The notes beneath the pieces were generated by a model that did no database searches, was not told the origin of the DNA, and was given only the letters and a program-made list of their open reading frames with translations. DNA of 64,000 bases. Origin: Acidobacteriota bacterium (GTDB taxonomy: Bacteria; Acidobacteriota; Vicinamibacteria; Vicinamibacterales; CAVVIG01). Shown in pieces: positions 25,553-34,958 of this stretch. The position numbers and the translations under genes were made by a program. Position 1 is the stretch's first letter, and each line of letters starts with the position of its first letter. The stretch is from NCBI GenBank assembly GCA_003222395.1, contig QHWB01000060.1, positions 1 to 64,000 on the forward strand. The letters are read 5' to 3'.

Positions 25553-28190
25553 CGGCGTCGCGCTCCGGTGAAAGCGGGCCAAGACTCGGACCGAGACGTC
25601 GGACAATCCGGCGGGCACGGATCAGCGCGAACGGTCCGACAAGCGTTCCGAGCATTTCGAAGAGGATGCAGCGCAGCGGGTAATCGCTGCGGCCGCCCAG
25701 CCGTTCTTCGATCCGCTCGCGATAGATCTTCGGCAAATGGAACAGCAGGCGCGCGAGCGCGCGCCAGTCGCCGTCGCGCGTCAGCGTCGTCAGATGGTAT
25801 GCGGCGTGGCCTTTCGCGTAGTTGTAGATCTGGCGCCGCAGCGATCGCATGTCGCGACGATGACGGTGCCAGACGAACGCCGACGGCTCGTACGCGATGG
25901 CATACCCGGCCCGCAGCGTCCTGTAGAACAGATACGTGTCTTCGCTGCAGCCGGTCGGCATGCCGGCGCCGAGCGCTTCGTCGAACACGCCGATGCGATC
26001 GTCGGTGAAAATCGATGCTCGGAAAGCAGCGTTGGCCGTCGCGCCCAGGTGCCACGTGGGCACGGCGCCGCGAAATTGCCAGAACCACTCGACGTCGACG
26101 CGTCTGCGCTCGAACCCGCGGCCGAGGCCGCCGTACGACTCGAACAGATGCTGCGAGGGCGTCTCGAGCTCGGCTGGCAGCACGTTGCCCGTCACGATCG
26201 CAACGGTACTGTCGCGGAACGGTGCGACGAGCCGCTCGATCCAGTGCGGCGGCGTCGTCACATCGTCGTCGGTCGCGACGATGATGTTGCCGGTGCTGGC
26301 GAGGATGCCGGCATTGCGCGCGTACGACAAGCCCTTGCGCCACTCCCGTATGAGTCGAACGTGCGGAAAGCGTGCGACGACCGGCGGCGTCTCGCCGGAA
26401 TCAGGATCGTTGTCCACGACAATGATCTCGACAGGCCGTCGCGTCTGCTGCCTGGTCAGCGACGCGAGGCATCGCTCGAGATCGTTGGGTCGGTTTCGCG
26501 TCGGCAGCACGATCGAGACCGTGAGATCTTCTGCCAGCGGTTCGAACCCGTTGGCATTGGCGCCCGCAAACCGGCGGCGGAGCGGCGCGACGAGCTCGCA
26601 CCACGCCGTCGAAGCCGTGACGTCTTCCCGATCGACGACGCGCGTGCCCAGGAACGCGGCAATCTCGTCGCGCAGCCGCGCGACTCCGATAGGCGCGTAT
26701 CGGTTCTCGATCGTGAGGCTTCCGAGCGGATCGCCGTCCCATGTGATCAGCGCGCATACGCGGCGATAACGGTCGGCCACCGCGATCGGCTCGATCGGTC
26801 GCGCGAGATCCACGCACGCGACGCCCGTGGCGCTGCACGGCATGGCGGCGGCCGACGGCGCCGCGGCCCGCGGCCGAATCGCGCCGGCGACGTGTTGTGC
26901 GGCTGTTGGATCGATCGCCAGGGCGTCGCGCCGCGCGCGCCGATACCGTACGAGACCGCGAATCGCTCCAGTCAGCTCGGCGAACGACAGCTCTCGATCG
27001 ATTCGCCCGGGCTGCAGAATCGAGAGCGCCGCCCGCTTGAGCTCCCAGTGCCAGAACCACCATCTCGCCAGACGGCAGATATCAAGGGCGTCCCCAGGAC
27101 GGGCGAGCGCATTCCGAACCAGGTAGGCGTAGAAGCCGACGCCGTTGTTCGCGATTTGCCGCAGCAGCGCCGCGCGCTCGCGGCGATGACGGTGCCGCAC
27201 CAGCGCCGCCGGCTCGTAGACCAGCGTATGCCCAGCCCGCAGCACGCGCAGGAACATATCGAGATCGCCGCCGCCGTTGGTCACGGTTCCGACGTCGAGC
27301 GCCGGGTCGAACATACCGATCTCCGAAAAGACCGTCTTGCGGAACGCCATGTTCGCGCCGGTGCCGAACTTGCCGGTTCCTCCGTGCTGACGGACGGCTC
27401 GTTCGCCGTGCGCCTGATCGACCCGGAACACGCGGCGCTCGAATCCGCGGCCGAAACCGCCGTACTCCTCGAACTGAAGCTGCGCCGGCGTCTCGAGCTC
27501 GTACGGCAGCACCAGCCCCGTTACCGCCATCGCCTCCGGGAACTCTGCAAACGTCCGTTTCAACGCGCCGACCCAGAGCGCATCCGCAATCACATCGTCG
27601 TCGGTGAACGCGACAACGTCGCCGATCGCTTCGTGGATCGCCCGGTTCCGAGCCCAGTCCAGCCCGGGCCGCGACTCGCAGACGTAATGGATGCCGGCAC
27701 GTTGCCGAACGAGATCCCGGGTCGCAGTCGTCTTCGGCGCGTTGTCGACGACGAGAATTTCGTCCGGCCGAGGTTGGAGGGCCTCGAGCGCGTCGAGCGC
27801 ACGCGCGAGGTCCTCGGCGCGGTCGCGCGTGCACACGGCGACGGTGACGGTCGGCAGCGCGGCGGTCGAGGCGTCGTCGGTCGACAGGGCCGCGTCCAGA
27901 AGACCGTCGGCGGTTCTCGGCCGGCACGTGGTCGTACCGATCACATGGCGAATCAACCCCCGAAGGAGCGGCCACACGAGGCGATCGATCGCCGCGCGGC
28001 GGGCGGCGGTTTCGTCGAAGACCCCGGCGAGCGGCAAGGTCACTTCGCCGACAGGCACGCCGCGAACGCGGATGGTCGCGCGCACGGCGCCGTATCTTTC
28101 GACCACTTCGGGCGGCCGCGGCGGGCACGTCAAATCGATGTCTCGAATGAGAACAGGACGAAAGTATGTCGTGTATCTATCCGTTTTCAT
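25467..28190 (-). CDS. Double-domain family 2 glycosyltransferase
   Basis: A 907-residue protein containing two complete GT2 (GT-A fold) modules. Module 1 starts near residue 113 (TVTVAVCTRDRAEDLARALDAL; FTDDDVI as the DxD site; GTGANMAFRK). Module 2 starts near residue 556 (TVSIVLPTRNRPNDLERCLASL; VATDDDVTTP; GATANAAFRA). Both contain ELETPxQ, a YGGxGRGFERR segment and a HRHRR motif, indicating tandem duplication and fusion. The N-terminal 110 residues and the linker (about 440-545) share another repeated pattern ending in a predicted helical segment. It probably adds two successive sugars to a surface glycan. It is divergent from the ABC exporter genes. Confidence 0.88.
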   Translation of the reverse strand: MKTDRYTTYFRPVLIRDIDLTCPPRPPEVVERYGAVRATIRVRGVPVGEVTLPLAGVFDETAARRAAIDRLVWPLLRGLIRHVIGTTTCRPRTADGLLDAALSTDDASTAALPTVTVAVCTRDRAEDLARALDALEALQPRPDEILVVDNAPKTTATRDLVRQRAGIHYVCESRPGLDWARNRAIHEAIGDVVAFTDDDVIADALWVGALKRTFAEFPEAMAVTGLVLPYELETPAQLQFEEYGGFGRGFERRVFRVDQAHGERAVRQHGGTGKFGTGANMAFRKTVFSEIGMFDPALDVGTVTNGGGDLDMFLRVLRAGHTLVYEPAALVRHRHRRERAALLRQIANNGVGFYAYLVRNALARPGDALDICRLARWWFWHWELKRAALSILQPGRIDRELSFAELTGAIRGLVRYRRARRDALAIDPTAAQHVAGAIRPRAAAPSAAAMPCSATGVACVDLARPIEPIAVADRYRRVCALITWDGDPLGSLTIENRYAPIGVARLRDEIAAFLGTRVVDREDVTASTAWCELVAPLRRRFAGANANGFEPLAEDLTVSIVLPTRNRPNDLERCLASLTRQQTRRPVEIIVVDNDPDSGETPPVVARFPHVRLIREWRKGLSYARNAGILASTGNIIVATDDDVTTPPHWIERLVAPFRDSTVAIVTGNVLPAELETPSQHLFESYGGLGRGFERRRVDVEWFWQFRGAVPTWHLGATANAAFRASIFTDDRIGVFDEALGAGMPTGCSEDTYLFYRTLRAGYAIAYEPSAFVWHRHRRDMRSLRRQIYNYAKGHAAYHLTTLTRDGDWRALARLLFHLPKIYRERIEERLGGRSDYPLRCILFEMLGTLVGPFALIRARRIVRRLGPSLGPLSPERDADAVPLEGAMSENAARELVVALPPHSTRP

Positions 28191-28854
28191 TTCCAGAAAC
28201 GGATCAGCAACAACTTTCGTGCCGCGATCAAGTTGGATCGCCGCCTCGCTGATTCACGAAGCATGACCGCTCTAGAATCACTGAAGCATGACCGCTCTAG
28301 CACGATAACGCTGTCTGGATTCATCCGATTGAAGCGCGCGGCGTTCTGCCGCGTCATTTTCATGACGCTTCCCGTGTTTGCCGGCTTCGCGCGACGAGCG
28401 GATTGAATTCATTCGTCGTTCTGATTCACTACAACGAGTCGGACGCAAACACAACGGATGGCACGAAAGACAGCGTCGTCGGCACCTTCGGCAACAGCAC
28501 GTCGAGTGCGGCACTCAATCCGACTACACGCACGACGAAACCGGCTGCTGATGCCGTCGCGCACGACGTTTCACGACTGACACCGCGCGGCGGTTCGTCG
28601 GTCAGCATCGAGGCGCAGGACGTCCATCTTCGCAGCGACACATCGCCACGACATCACATCGTGACGAAGCGGTCGGCGTTTCGTCGCGGCGTTCGACGCC
28701 ATCGGCGAACGATCGTCGCGACCGTGAATGCGAACGCGGCGAAGCACACACTCTCTGTTCTCGTGTGCGAATCTGTAACATCGCGCGAGGAGGGACGATT
28801 CAAAGAAGCACACGATCGGCATCCGGTATTTCCCTTGCACAACCGCGCGAACCG
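28191..28854. other. Long divergent intergenic region
   Basis: This 664-bp gap separates the glycosyltransferase from the polysaccharide ABC transporter genes, which diverge from it. No convincing gene is seen: open frames on both strands lack family resemblance and start signals. It holds the direct repeat at 28258-28300 and should contain promoters for both operons. Base composition is slightly lower in GC than its neighbours. Confidence 0.5.
28258..28300 (+). repeat. 18-bp direct repeat in divergent promoter region
   Basis: GAAGCATGACCGCTCTAG occurs at 28258-28275 and exactly again at 28283-28300, 25 bp apart start to start. Two copies on nearly the same helix face (about 2.4 turns) suggest a binding site for a regulator, or a short tandem duplication. 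Confidence 0.55.
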
Positions 28855-29715
28855 ATGAGTCGTCAAGCCGTCATGTGCGCGCGCGATGGCCGTCGCGTGA
28901 CGATCCGCCGCGCGGGCGCCCGCGTGCGCCGATCGACCGGCGACCTGGGCGAGCTCGCGCAGTACGCCGACTTGCTGCGTACGTTGAGCGCGCATCGCAT
29001 CCGGGTTCGATACAAACAATCGGTTCTCGGTCTGGCGTGGGCGATCGTCCAGCCAGTCTCGATGATGCTGATTTTCACGCTTGTCTTCGGCCGCATCGCA
29101 CGGGTGACGACCGACGGCGTTCCATATGCGCTTTTCGCCTTCACCGGTCTGCTCGTCTGGAGCTTCTTGTCGACGAGCCTGAACAACGCCACCCAGGCGC
29201 TGGTGTCGCACGCGCAGCTGGTCACGAAGGTGTACTTTCCGCGCGAGATCCTGCCCCTCAGCTACGTCGCGGCGGCGCTGTTCGATCTGCTGGTCGGAAG
29301 CGTCGTCTTGGTCGCGCTGCTCGCGTGGTACGGCCGTCCCGTCACATGGCAGCTGTTGTTCGCCGTGCCGGTGATTGCGACGACGGCGATGTTCGCGACG
29401 GCGCTCGCATTCATGCTGTCCGCCCTGCAGGTTTGGTTTCGCGACATCGGCCTCGTCGTCCCGCTGGTCGTCTATCTCTGGATGTTCTGCACGCCGGTTG
29501 CGTATCCGCTGAGTGCGGTGCCGGAACGCTACATGACGGCGTTTCAGCTCAATCCCATGACCGGCATCATCGAAACGTTTCGCGACGTCATTCTGCGGCC
29601 CGGCGCCCCGTTGCCGGCGCTCCCGATTGTCTCGACGCTGACCGCCGTCGTTCTGCTGCCGATCGCCTACGGCGTCTTCAAACGCGCCGAGGCGACGATG
29701 GCCGACGTCGTCTGA
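28855..29715 (+). CDS. Polysaccharide ABC exporter, permease subunit (Wzm-like, ABC-2 type)
   Basis: About 286 residues with six hydrophobic segments. YADLLRTLSAHRIRVRYKQSVLGLAWAIVQPVSMMLIFTLVFG is the diagnostic N-terminal stretch of ABC-2 polysaccharide/O-antigen permeases; LVTKVYFPREILPL and VPERYMTAFQLNPMTGIIETFRDVIL are further conserved segments. It pairs with the ATPase 3 bases downstream to export a finished glycan across the inner membrane. The start is uncertain because ribosome sites are weak; 28855 is one of several candidates. Confidence 0.88.
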   Translation: MSRQAVMCARDGRRVTIRRAGARVRRSTGDLGELAQYADLLRTLSAHRIRVRYKQSVLGLAWAIVQPVSMMLIFTLVFGRIARVTTDGVPYALFAFTGLLVWSFLSTSLNNATQALVSHAQLVTKVYFPREILPLSYVAAALFDLLVGSVVLVALLAWYGRPVTWQLLFAVPVIATTAMFATALAFMLSALQVWFRDIGLVVPLVVYLWMFCTPVAYPLSAVPERYMTAFQLNPMTGIIETFRDVILRPGAPLPALPIVSTLTAVVLLPIAYGVFKRAEATMADVV

Positions 29716-29718
29716 GAT

Positions 29719-30927
29719 ATGGTCGTCGACCTTCGCTGCGATCGCGTGTCGAAGCGGTATCGCGTGCCCGGTCCCCGTCGGTTCGGTTCTTTTGTGCGGG
29801 CGCTGCCGAATGCGTTGGCCGCGCCGCGCCACGACTTCTGGGCGCTGCGTGACGTGAGCTTCGACGTGACGCGCGGCGAAGCCTTCGGCATCCTCGGGCG
29901 AAATGGCGCCGGAAAGAGCACGATCCTGAAGCTCCTCAGCGGAATCACGGCGCCGACGACCGGCGAGATCACGATCCGCGGCCGGCTCGCGGCGCTCATC
30001 GAGATCGGCTCGGGATTCCACCCTGAGCTGACCGGGCGCGAAAACAGCTACTTGAGCGGGTCGATCCTTGGCCTGCGGCGGCGTGAAATCACCGAACGGC
30101 TTCCGAGCATTGCGGAGTTCGCCGGCGTCGAGGCGTTCATGGACATGCCGGTGAAGTTTTATTCGTCAGGCATGTACGTGCGGCTGGGATTCGCGATCGC
30201 CGTGCACCTCGAGCCGGAGGTGCTGTTGGTCGACGAGGTTCTCGCCGTCGGCGACGCGGAGTTCCAGGCGCGATGTCTGCGGCGGATCGAGGAACTGAAG
30301 CGCCGCGGCGTCACCATGATCTTCGTGTCGCACGACCTCGGCGCCGTCGAGCAGATCTGCGATCGCGCCGTACTGATCGAGCGTGGCACCATCGCCGCGT
30401 CTGGCAGCGCCCGCGAGGTGGTGACGGCCTATCAACGGCTGACTGCAGGTCTCGAGCCGATACCAACGGCCTCCGAGGCGGTCGACGATTCCGCGCTGCA
30501 GATCACCGCATTGACCCTTCTCACCGCCGAGGGGCGCGCGACGTTGACTGCGACAGTCGGCCAGCCGCTCGTCGCGAAGCTCGGGCTGAGCGCCGCGGCG
30601 GCGTACGACGATGTCGAGATCTGCCTGGCGTTCTACGACCTGGAGCGCGGTACGCTCCTGGCCGAATGCACGAGCCGCCGCGCGGGCGAGCGGCTGACCG
30701 TCGTACCCGGCGAGACCACGATCGAATTCGTCATCCCTCAACTGCTGTTCGCGCCGGGTGTATACACCGTTGGCGCGACGGCGACTCCCGCTCAGTCCGC
30801 CCGGCCGTTGGCGTGGCGCTTCGGCCGGACGACCCTGTATATCGAAGGCAACGAACCACGCCGCGGAAATTTTCTGTTGCCGTATCACTGGCACGTCTCG
30901 ACCACGCTGTCGACGCTGCCTTCGTGA
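29719..30927 (+). CDS. Polysaccharide ABC exporter, ATP-binding subunit (Wzt-like)
   Basis: A 402-residue ATPase. Walker A GRNGAGKST, LIEIGSGFHPELTGRENSYLSG, signature region KFYSSGMYVRLGFAIA and Walker B VLLVDEVLAVGD are all in place. After residue 245 there is a beta-rich C-terminal domain like the glycan-binding Wzt domain that recognises the capped end of O-antigen, implying a chain-terminated substrate. ATG 29719 follows the permease stop directly; the next glycosyltransferase starts 9 bases after this gene. Confidence 0.9.
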   Translation: MVVDLRCDRVSKRYRVPGPRRFGSFVRALPNALAAPRHDFWALRDVSFDVTRGEAFGILGRNGAGKSTILKLLSGITAPTTGEITIRGRLAALIEIGSGFHPELTGRENSYLSGSILGLRRREITERLPSIAEFAGVEAFMDMPVKFYSSGMYVRLGFAIAVHLEPEVLLVDEVLAVGDAEFQARCLRRIEELKRRGVTMIFVSHDLGAVEQICDRAVLIERGTIAASGSAREVVTAYQRLTAGLEPIPTASEAVDDSALQITALTLLTAEGRATLTATVGQPLVAKLGLSAAAAYDDVEICLAFYDLERGTLLAECTSRRAGERLTVVPGETTIEFVIPQLLFAPGVYTVGATATPAQSARPLAWRFGRTTLYIEGNEPRRGNFLLPYHWHVSTTLSTLPS

Positions 30928-30936
30928 GCACCTCGT

Positions 30937-31974
30937 ATGGGACCATCTGCCGCCGTGTCCGCGATCGATCCCGCCTCTGCCAACCGCCGCGCCACGGGCG
31001 CGCTCGTCTCGATCGTCATTCCCTGCTACAAGCAGGCGCGTTTTCTGGCCGACGCCATCGAGAGCGCGCTGGCCCAGACCTATCGGACGATCGAAATCGT
31101 CGTCGTCAACGACGGATCGCCGGACGAGACCGCGGCGGTCGCCGCCCGCTACCCGCCGGTCCGCTACATCGAGCAGGACAACGCGGGCCTGGCAGCGGCG
31201 CGTAACACCGGCCTGGCGAACAGCTGCGGCGAATTCGTCGTCTTCCTCGATGCCGACGATCGCCTGCTGCGTGACGCCGTCCAAACCAACGTCGATCGAC
31301 TCACGGCAGATGAGGCGGTCGCATTCGTCGCGGGCCTCAGTTACTACATCGCCAGCGACGGTTCACCGCTGCCGACCGACCAGCCGCGGCTGCCCGAAGG
31401 AGATCTTCACGCGGTGCTGCTGGCGCGGAACCGCATCAGCACGCCGGCATGCGTGATGTTCCGCCGCTCGGCGCTCGACGCGATCGGCGGGTTCGACACG
31501 CGCGTCGACGCGTGCGCCGATTACGAGATGTACCTGCGCGTCAGCCGTGCGTTTCCCGTCGCGTTTCACGGGCAGATGGTTGCCGAATACCGTCGTCACG
31601 GCGACAACATGTCGCTGGACGCGCCGCGTATGCTGCGGGACCTGTGCGCCATCATGCGGCGCCAGCGGCGGCTGCTGCGAGGCGACGAGGCGCGGCTCGA
31701 CGCATGGCGTCAAGGGCGGCGGAACATTGGCGAGTATTACGGCGACCACGTGGCCAATCGGATCCGCGAGCGCGTGCGCGAGCGCATGGAATGGGGCAGC
31801 GTCGTCGCCGACACGCTGACGCTCCTGGTGCACCATCCGCGGGGACTGTTCGCGCACGTGTTCCGCAAGACCGTCACCTCGGTGCAAAAGATCTATCCCC
31901 CTCAGGAGATGGACGTTCAGATCGATCGCGCGCCGGCGCTTCTCGTCGGCGGCCGGTCGGCACTGAATCGATGA
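30937..31974 (+). CDS. Family 2 glycosyltransferase
   Basis: A 345-residue cytoplasmic glycosyltransferase. LVSIVIPCYKQARFLADAIESALAQTY is the GT-A nucleotide-binding start, VVVNDGSPDET and VVFLDADDRLL the sugar-nucleotide/metal motifs (DADD as DxD). ARNRISTPACVMFRRSALDAIGGFDTR is the acceptor region. It is the last gene of the exporter operon and presumably helps build the exported glycan. The C-terminal 100 residues are helical. Confidence 0.88.
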   Translation: MGPSAAVSAIDPASANRRATGALVSIVIPCYKQARFLADAIESALAQTYRTIEIVVVNDGSPDETAAVAARYPPVRYIEQDNAGLAAARNTGLANSCGEFVVFLDADDRLLRDAVQTNVDRLTADEAVAFVAGLSYYIASDGSPLPTDQPRLPEGDLHAVLLARNRISTPACVMFRRSALDAIGGFDTRVDACADYEMYLRVSRAFPVAFHGQMVAEYRRHGDNMSLDAPRMLRDLCAIMRRQRRLLRGDEARLDAWRQGRRNIGEYYGDHVANRIRERVRERMEWGSVVADTLTLLVHHPRGLFAHVFRKTVTSVQKIYPPQEMDVQIDRAPALLVGGRSALNR

Positions 31975-32042
31975 TCTGAATCGATGATACCGGCGACGAG
32001 CGAGACGCGTGCGGCTCAGGCAAGCCAGCGAGTCGCGCCGGG

Positions 32043-32952
32043 CTAACCGATTTCGCGGACGACGATGTCGTAGCGAAAAGTGTCGGGATCGAGGCCGTCC
32101 GCGCGGCCGTTCGACGTTTCAGCCTGCGGATACATGAAGTAGCCGATCGATTTGGCGTTGGAGCGAGGGAGGACCACGTCGTGTGCCGAGTTGAAGCCGA
32201 TCCAGTTCATTTCCCACGATCCGAACAGGCGCGCGCGCGCGTCGCGCACCTTCTCGTGGCCGATCGGCAGGGTGCCTGGCGGTTCTTCGAGCGCAACCTT
32301 CCGCACGTCGGCGGGGTCGACCGGCACCCATCCAAACCCGACGAGATAGACCTCCGCGCGGCAGGGCTGCGCCCGCGTCGCCACGTCGGACGCGAGGCCG
32401 AGGCTTTTGAAGCCGCGCCGTGACGGCGCGATGCGCAGGGCGTAGACGTCGCGCGCCGGGACGCCCGCTGCGCGCGCCAGGCCGACGAACAACCCGTTGA
32501 TCGGCCAGGCGAGACAGGTCGGTCGGCGCGACGGTCGGCGTCGTGACGTCGACCGCGTGGTCGCGTGTCGCGACGCGGCTCGTCAGCGTGAGGATCGGAT
32601 CGGCGCCCGAGGGCCACTCGGCGTACAGCAGGTCGAGTTCTTCGGTCTCGACCATCAGCACCGTTCCGCTCTCGGCATGGTAGGTGTCGCCGAGCGTCTG
32701 CTGATATACGCCGCCGACGAGCGGCGTCGGGAGCCACGCGCGTGTGACGCGGCTGGCGTTCTGCACGTGAACGTGCGTCGTGATTTCGAAGATCCGCCAG
32801 CCGTCGGCCGTCAGCGATTGCGGGAGCGGGGCGGGGCGCTCGGCTGAGAGCCTCGCGCGACCGATCGCGGGCATACCGAAACGCGAGCCGTTCAGGCGGG
32901 CGCCGACGCTGCCAATCAACGCGGCGGACCAGAGAAACTCGCGGCGGTTCAT
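32043..32952 (-). pseudogene. Transglutaminase-like protein, decayed
   Basis: Two frames carry one protein. The N-terminal part (Tat-like leader MNRREFLWSAALIGSVGA, then a beta domain to about 32500) and the C-terminal part (from about 32500: NGLFVGLARAAGVPARDVYALRI, AEVYLVGFGWVPVDPADV) are joined by a frameshift. The core between them that carries the catalytic Cys (normally GKCADINGLFV) is missing, and the His before CRAEVY is Pro. So all key catalytic elements are lost. A REP-like pair (32838-32903) sits in codons after the leader. Nothing suggests residual activity. Confidence 0.75.
32838..32903. repeat. Degenerate REP-like pair in transglutaminase pseudogene leader region
   Basis: GCTCGGCTGAGAGCCTCGCG (32838 onward) and, inverted, ACGCGAGCCGTTCAGGCGGG (32881 onward) are diverged copies of the repeat found in the DapA-like and PhzF-like genes. 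They occupy codons about 17-38, again just after the leader peptide. The stem GCTGAGAGC stays paired. Confidence 0.55.
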
Positions 32953-32983
32953 CTATGACTCGCAGGCGCGCCGCGATTGTACG

Positions 32984-33400
32984 TCACTCGTCGCGGCGGC
33001 CGCTTCTCGCCGCCTTGATGTCGCCGCGATGCTTCTTCTCGGTGAGGCGCCGCTGGCGCGCGGCGGCGCCGGGCCTCGTCGGTTTTCGACGCTTCGGCCG
33101 CCGCGCCGCGTGCTGCAGCAGCGCGATCAGACGCGCGCGTGCCGCTTCGCGATTCTGCGCCTGCGTGCGGTGTTCGCGGCTGTCGATGATCAGGTCGCCG
33201 TCGGCGGTCACGCGGTTCCCGGCGAGGGCGATGAGGCGCTCCTTCACGTCGGGCGGCAACGACGATGCGGGAATGTTGAATCGCAGCTCCACAGCGGACG
33301 ACACCTTGTTGACGTTCTGGCCGCCGGGACCCGACGCCCGGACGAAGCGCTCGTCGAGCTCGCGATCGTCGAGCACGATGGCATCGGTGACGTGAAGCAT
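32984..33400 (-). CDS. arfB: Alternative ribosome-rescue factor ArfB (YaeJ) / peptidyl-tRNA hydrolase
   Basis: A 138-residue protein. LDERFVRASGPGGQNVNKVSSAVELRF contains the GGQ loop that hydrolyses peptidyl-tRNA on stalled ribosomes; the long basic C-terminal tail (RRPKRRKPTRPGAAARQRRLTEKKHRG) is the segment that enters the empty mRNA channel. The ATG at 33400 matches the usual family start (MLHVTD); upstream ATGs at 33409 and 33454 are possible. It stands alone, reading away from the diguanylate cyclase gene. Confidence 0.92.
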   Translation of the reverse strand: MLHVTDAIVLDDRELDERFVRASGPGGQNVNKVSSAVELRFNIPASSLPPDVKERLIALAGNRVTADGDLIIDSREHRTQAQNREAARARLIALLQHAARRPKRRKPTRPGAAARQRRLTEKKHRGDIKAARSGRRDE

Positions 33401-33689
33401 TGGAGCCATTGAATCACAGCGTCCCGCGGACGACACTTTTTTGGAGGAGCTCACCGGAGCGCAATTGTGTGTTCGGGGTGCTGCTCGATGGCCGATCGGC
33501 CGATACGATGAGCATGACTGTGAAGCGGGGCGCAGTCCTGGTCATCGCCGGCCCGATTCCGGGCGTTTCCCATGCTTGTCCGGCCTGGCAGCGAGCCGTG
33601 CCGGCAGGCGCGACTGCAGCCGAGCTGGTACGATTCGGTACGAGGCACGTCGACCCTGTTTCTGCAATGCGCGCGGACGATTAATCGAC

Positions 33690-34946
33690 ATGAGATTCCG
33701 CGATCTGCCGGTAGCCGCCCGCGCCTACATCGCCGCTGTGATGTGCGGCGGAGCCGTGCTCGCCGCGATCTCGGTCTCGCGCGGCGGCTTCTCCCAGCCG
33801 CTGATGCTCTTGTCGTTCGTCGCGGCGTCGTTCGCGGTGCACACGATCAAGGTCACGCTGCCCGTTGGCACGTCGTACTCCACGCTGTCGCTCGGCTTCG
33901 CCATCACTTTTGCGTCGCTCCTCGTGCTCGGCCCCGCCGCCACGGTCTGGACGATGATCGTGGGCGGATGGGCGCAGTGCACGATCAACGTGAAGACGCC
34001 CAACCCGTGGTACCGCACCGCGTTCAGCATGAGCGCGCTGTCGCTCTCGATGGAGATGGCCGGTCAGACGCTCGGGTGGACCGGCGGCCGCAACCTGGAC
34101 GGTCCGGCCGACATCGTCATCCCGTCAATCGTCGCGTCGGCGCTGATTTACTTCCTGGCGAATTCAGTACTGATGGCAGTTGTGATCGGCATCACGAGCC
34201 GCCGCTCGATCGTGAAGGTCTGGGATCAGGATTTCCTTTGGGGCGCGCCGAACTATTTCATCGGCGCGCTCGCCGCGACGGTCGCGGTGCAGAGCGTCAC
34301 GCGGTACGGCCTGCAGGCGATCGTTCTGCTCGTCGGACCGCTGTATCTGGCGTTTCGGCTGTACAAGGCCTATTTGGATCGCGTCGGCGACATGGCGCGC
34401 ACGAACCAGGAACTGCACACGATGTACGAGCGCGCGCACGCCGAGTCGCTTACCGATCCGCTCACCGAGCTGCCGAACCGCCGCTTCCTCGTCTCTCACG
34501 CGTTCAACGAGCTCGCGCGCGCGAGACGTGAAGGGTACGAGGTCGCGTTTCTGATCGTCGACCTCGACGCGTTCAAGTCGATCAACGATCTCCACGGGCA
34601 TCATCAGGGAGACGCCGCGCTGCGGACGGTGGCGTCGTGCCTCCGCAACGGCCTGCGGTCGTACGACGTGTGCGGACGATACGCCGGAGACGAGTTCGTC
34701 CTCATCCTGTCGCGCTGCAACGCGGCGCTGGCGGAGAAGCGGGCGACGGAGCTGGCCGAAGCGCTCGCAAACCGCCCCGCCGACGGCGAGTACCCGGCCG
34801 ACCGCCAGCTGACCCTCAGCATCGGCGCGGCGATCTTCCCGGCCGACGGCGCGTCGTTCGAAGAGCTGATCGCGAACGCCGATTCACGCATGTACGCCCG
34901 CAAACACCGGCGCAGCACCGCAGCCGCATCGGCGTTCGTGATGTAG
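33690..34946 (+). CDS. Membrane-bound GGDEF diguanylate cyclase
   Basis: A 418-residue protein: an N-terminal membrane domain of about seven hydrophobic segments (residues 10-230) then a GGDEF domain from about residue 255 (DPLTELPNRRFL, IVDLDAFKSINDLHGHHQGD). The active-site signature reads AGDEF (RYAGDEFVLIL), a variant usually active for cyclic di-GMP synthesis. No RxxD inhibitory site is obvious. The 280 bases in front of it hold no gene. Confidence 0.9.
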   Translation: MRFRDLPVAARAYIAAVMCGGAVLAAISVSRGGFSQPLMLLSFVAASFAVHTIKVTLPVGTSYSTLSLGFAITFASLLVLGPAATVWTMIVGGWAQCTINVKTPNPWYRTAFSMSALSLSMEMAGQTLGWTGGRNLDGPADIVIPSIVASALIYFLANSVLMAVVIGITSRRSIVKVWDQDFLWGAPNYFIGALAATVAVQSVTRYGLQAIVLLVGPLYLAFRLYKAYLDRVGDMARTNQELHTMYERAHAESLTDPLTELPNRRFLVSHAFNELARARREGYEVAFLIVDLDAFKSINDLHGHHQGDAALRTVASCLRNGLRSYDVCGRYAGDEFVLILSRCNAALAEKRATELAEALANRPADGEYPADRQLTLSIGAAIFPADGASFEELIANADSRMYARKHRRSTAAASAFVM

Positions 34947-34958
34947 AGAGACTGTCCC

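Noticed and set aside
25737-28406. Plus-strand open frame of 889 codons
   Set aside because: Antisense to the double glycosyltransferase, with Arg-rich composition and no motifs; shadow frame.
28403-28858. Possible 151-residue gene before the ABC permease
   Set aside because: No ribosome site, no recognisable family, composition like non-coding DNA on both strands.
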